64,000 nt of DNA from Boswellia sacra (taxonomy: Eukaryota > Streptophyta > Magnoliopsida > Sapindales > Burseraceae). Shown here piece after piece: positions 63,401-64,000 of this stretch (positions are counted from its first letter, which is position 1; each line of letters opens with the position of its first letter). A program made the translations under genes and the position numbers. The stretch is from positions 62,001 through 126,000 of the forward strand of contig SNVD02006970.1 in assembly GCA_013180625.2 (NCBI GenBank). Direction: 5' to 3'. The notes below the pieces were generated by a model. The model ran no database searches, was not told where the DNA came from, and worked only from the letters and a program-made list of their open reading frames with translations.

Positions 63401-63524
63401 TAAGGCTGAGAAAGAAAATGAGGTTTGTGTTTGGTATCATGCCAGTGATGCCAATGTTCGTGAAGCTTCCCTGGAAGAAGTTCTTCGCTGTGAGGCGTAC
63501 ATCTTATTCTATGAACAAATTTGA
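57460..63524 (+). CDS. UBP2: ubiquitin-specific protease, UBP1/UBP2 type
   Basis: Two coding exons, 57460-60218 and 63287-63524, joined by a 3.07-kb GT-AG intron: 998 codons. The start reads [19 protein letters not shown] ZnF-UBP domain spans about residues 49-175 ([35 protein letters not shown], then H-rich [14 protein letters not shown]). The USP domain follows: Cys box [19 protein letters not shown] with catalytic C242, then [18 protein letters not shown] and a CxxC/CxxC-type zinc ribbon (CVECGHS...CESCQQQK). It is interrupted by a long Ser/Glu-rich insert (about 390-880). The His box [21 protein letters not shown] (H945) lies in exon 2. These enzymes cleave ubiquitin from proteins or linear fusions; Arabidopsis UBP1/UBP2 are implicated in canavanine resistance. 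Assignment between UBP1 and UBP2 is not certain. Confidence 0.93.
60219..63286 (+). other. 3-kb intron separating the UBP2 Cys-box and His-box exons
   Basis: No gene within it. Short open frames (for example 62531-62850) do not resemble proteins. It may hold decayed repeats (about 61640-62050), which I could not delimit. Confidence 0.6.
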
Positions 63525-64000
63525 ATAAATCGCTTTCCATACATATGATGTTACCCCCAAAGGGGAGACAGAGGCAGAGAGATGTGAAAAACAGAGGTGA
63601 GTGTACAACAATTACCATATATCTGATACCAATTTTTTTGACATGTATTGATTGAGTTCCGAGATGTATATTGTGAAACCATATCATGAAAAAAATCTGT
63701 AATTCTTTTTTGCCCCATTGCCCGAGAGAACTTAGCTACCGGAATTATTGAGGGTTTTGTCAGATGCAGTGCACCTAACCAGATCATTTTATTCTACTTT
63801 TTGATGGATCACCAGATAAATCTTCTTGGAAAGCATGTCCCAGTGTTTGCCTTCTGAGATAATGCAATTGGAATATTCATATCTTCTTTGCTGGCATTGC
63901 ATAAAATAGTCCTGTGAAATATGAGCTTGGATAAATGTCCAAGTTGCCAGCGTCGTGGAATGGCATATCTGAAGCATCTGTGCTAGAGGTACGTGCCATG
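63525..64000 (+). other. UBP2 3' untranslated region and downstream DNA
   Basis: Follows the TGA at 63522-63524 and runs to the window edge. No open frame resembles a known protein. Confidence 0.55.

Overview
The window is nuclear DNA of a flowering plant, most probably a eudicot. The evidence is AT-rich intergenic DNA, GT-AG introns from about 70 bp to 3 kb, plant-type promoter motifs, and five genes with clear plant relatives. The species cannot be fixed from sequence alone; a woody rosid such as Citrus would fit but I cannot show it.

Genes, left to right. (1) 1254-2684 (+): an intronless short SIN3-like co-repressor with paired amphipathic helices and the start of the HDAC-interacting domain. 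(2) 3449-9060 (-): an ERD2/KDEL receptor of 215 codons in six exons, reconstructed exon by exon. (3) 9470-20068 (+): a 752-codon, 19-exon DEAD-box RNA helicase of the RH28/DRS1/DDX27 type (ribosome biogenesis). Genes 2 and 3 are head to head, and the 409 bp between their start codons carry three TGGGCY site II motifs and a telo-box. (4) 36423-40765 (+): a 538-codon, 7-exon purple acid phosphatase close to PAP15, with all metal ligands present. (5) 57460-63524 (+): a 998-codon two-exon ubiquitin-specific protease of the UBP1/UBP2 type, with a ZnF-UBP domain and separated Cys and His boxes. The genes are unrelated housekeeping or metabolic functions and form no pathway.

Most of the rest is transposable-element DNA, and several insertions could be delimited to the base by terminal inverted repeats (TIRs) and target-site duplications (TSDs). 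Four Mutator-like (MULE) long-TIR elements have 9-10 bp TSDs: 4879-6028 in ERD2 intron 3, 20871-22422, 40861-41973 just past the PAP15 stop, and 53068-56407. Two of these (20871 and 40861) are almost complete palindromes with tandem repeats in their arms; the first carries a TGTCGAGTG minisatellite. A nested hAT stack lies at 27602-33636: a short hAT element interrupted by a 5.45-kb hAT whose transposase is broken by one frameshift and two Trp-to-stop changes, and which is itself interrupted by a 1.7-kb composite block. A small hAT sits in PAP15 intron 1 (37024-37774). A 6.36-kb CACTA-like element covers 44430-50787. Degenerate LINE (RH28 intron 15) and Ty1/copia gag (51690-52990) fragments are present on the minus strand.

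No tRNA, rRNA, CRISPR or organellar genes were seen. The strongest candidates for a second look are the palindromic minisatellite-bearing MULEs and the related TCGAGTG sequence at two other loci, the nested hATs, the intronic PAP exon fragment, and the compact divergent promoter.
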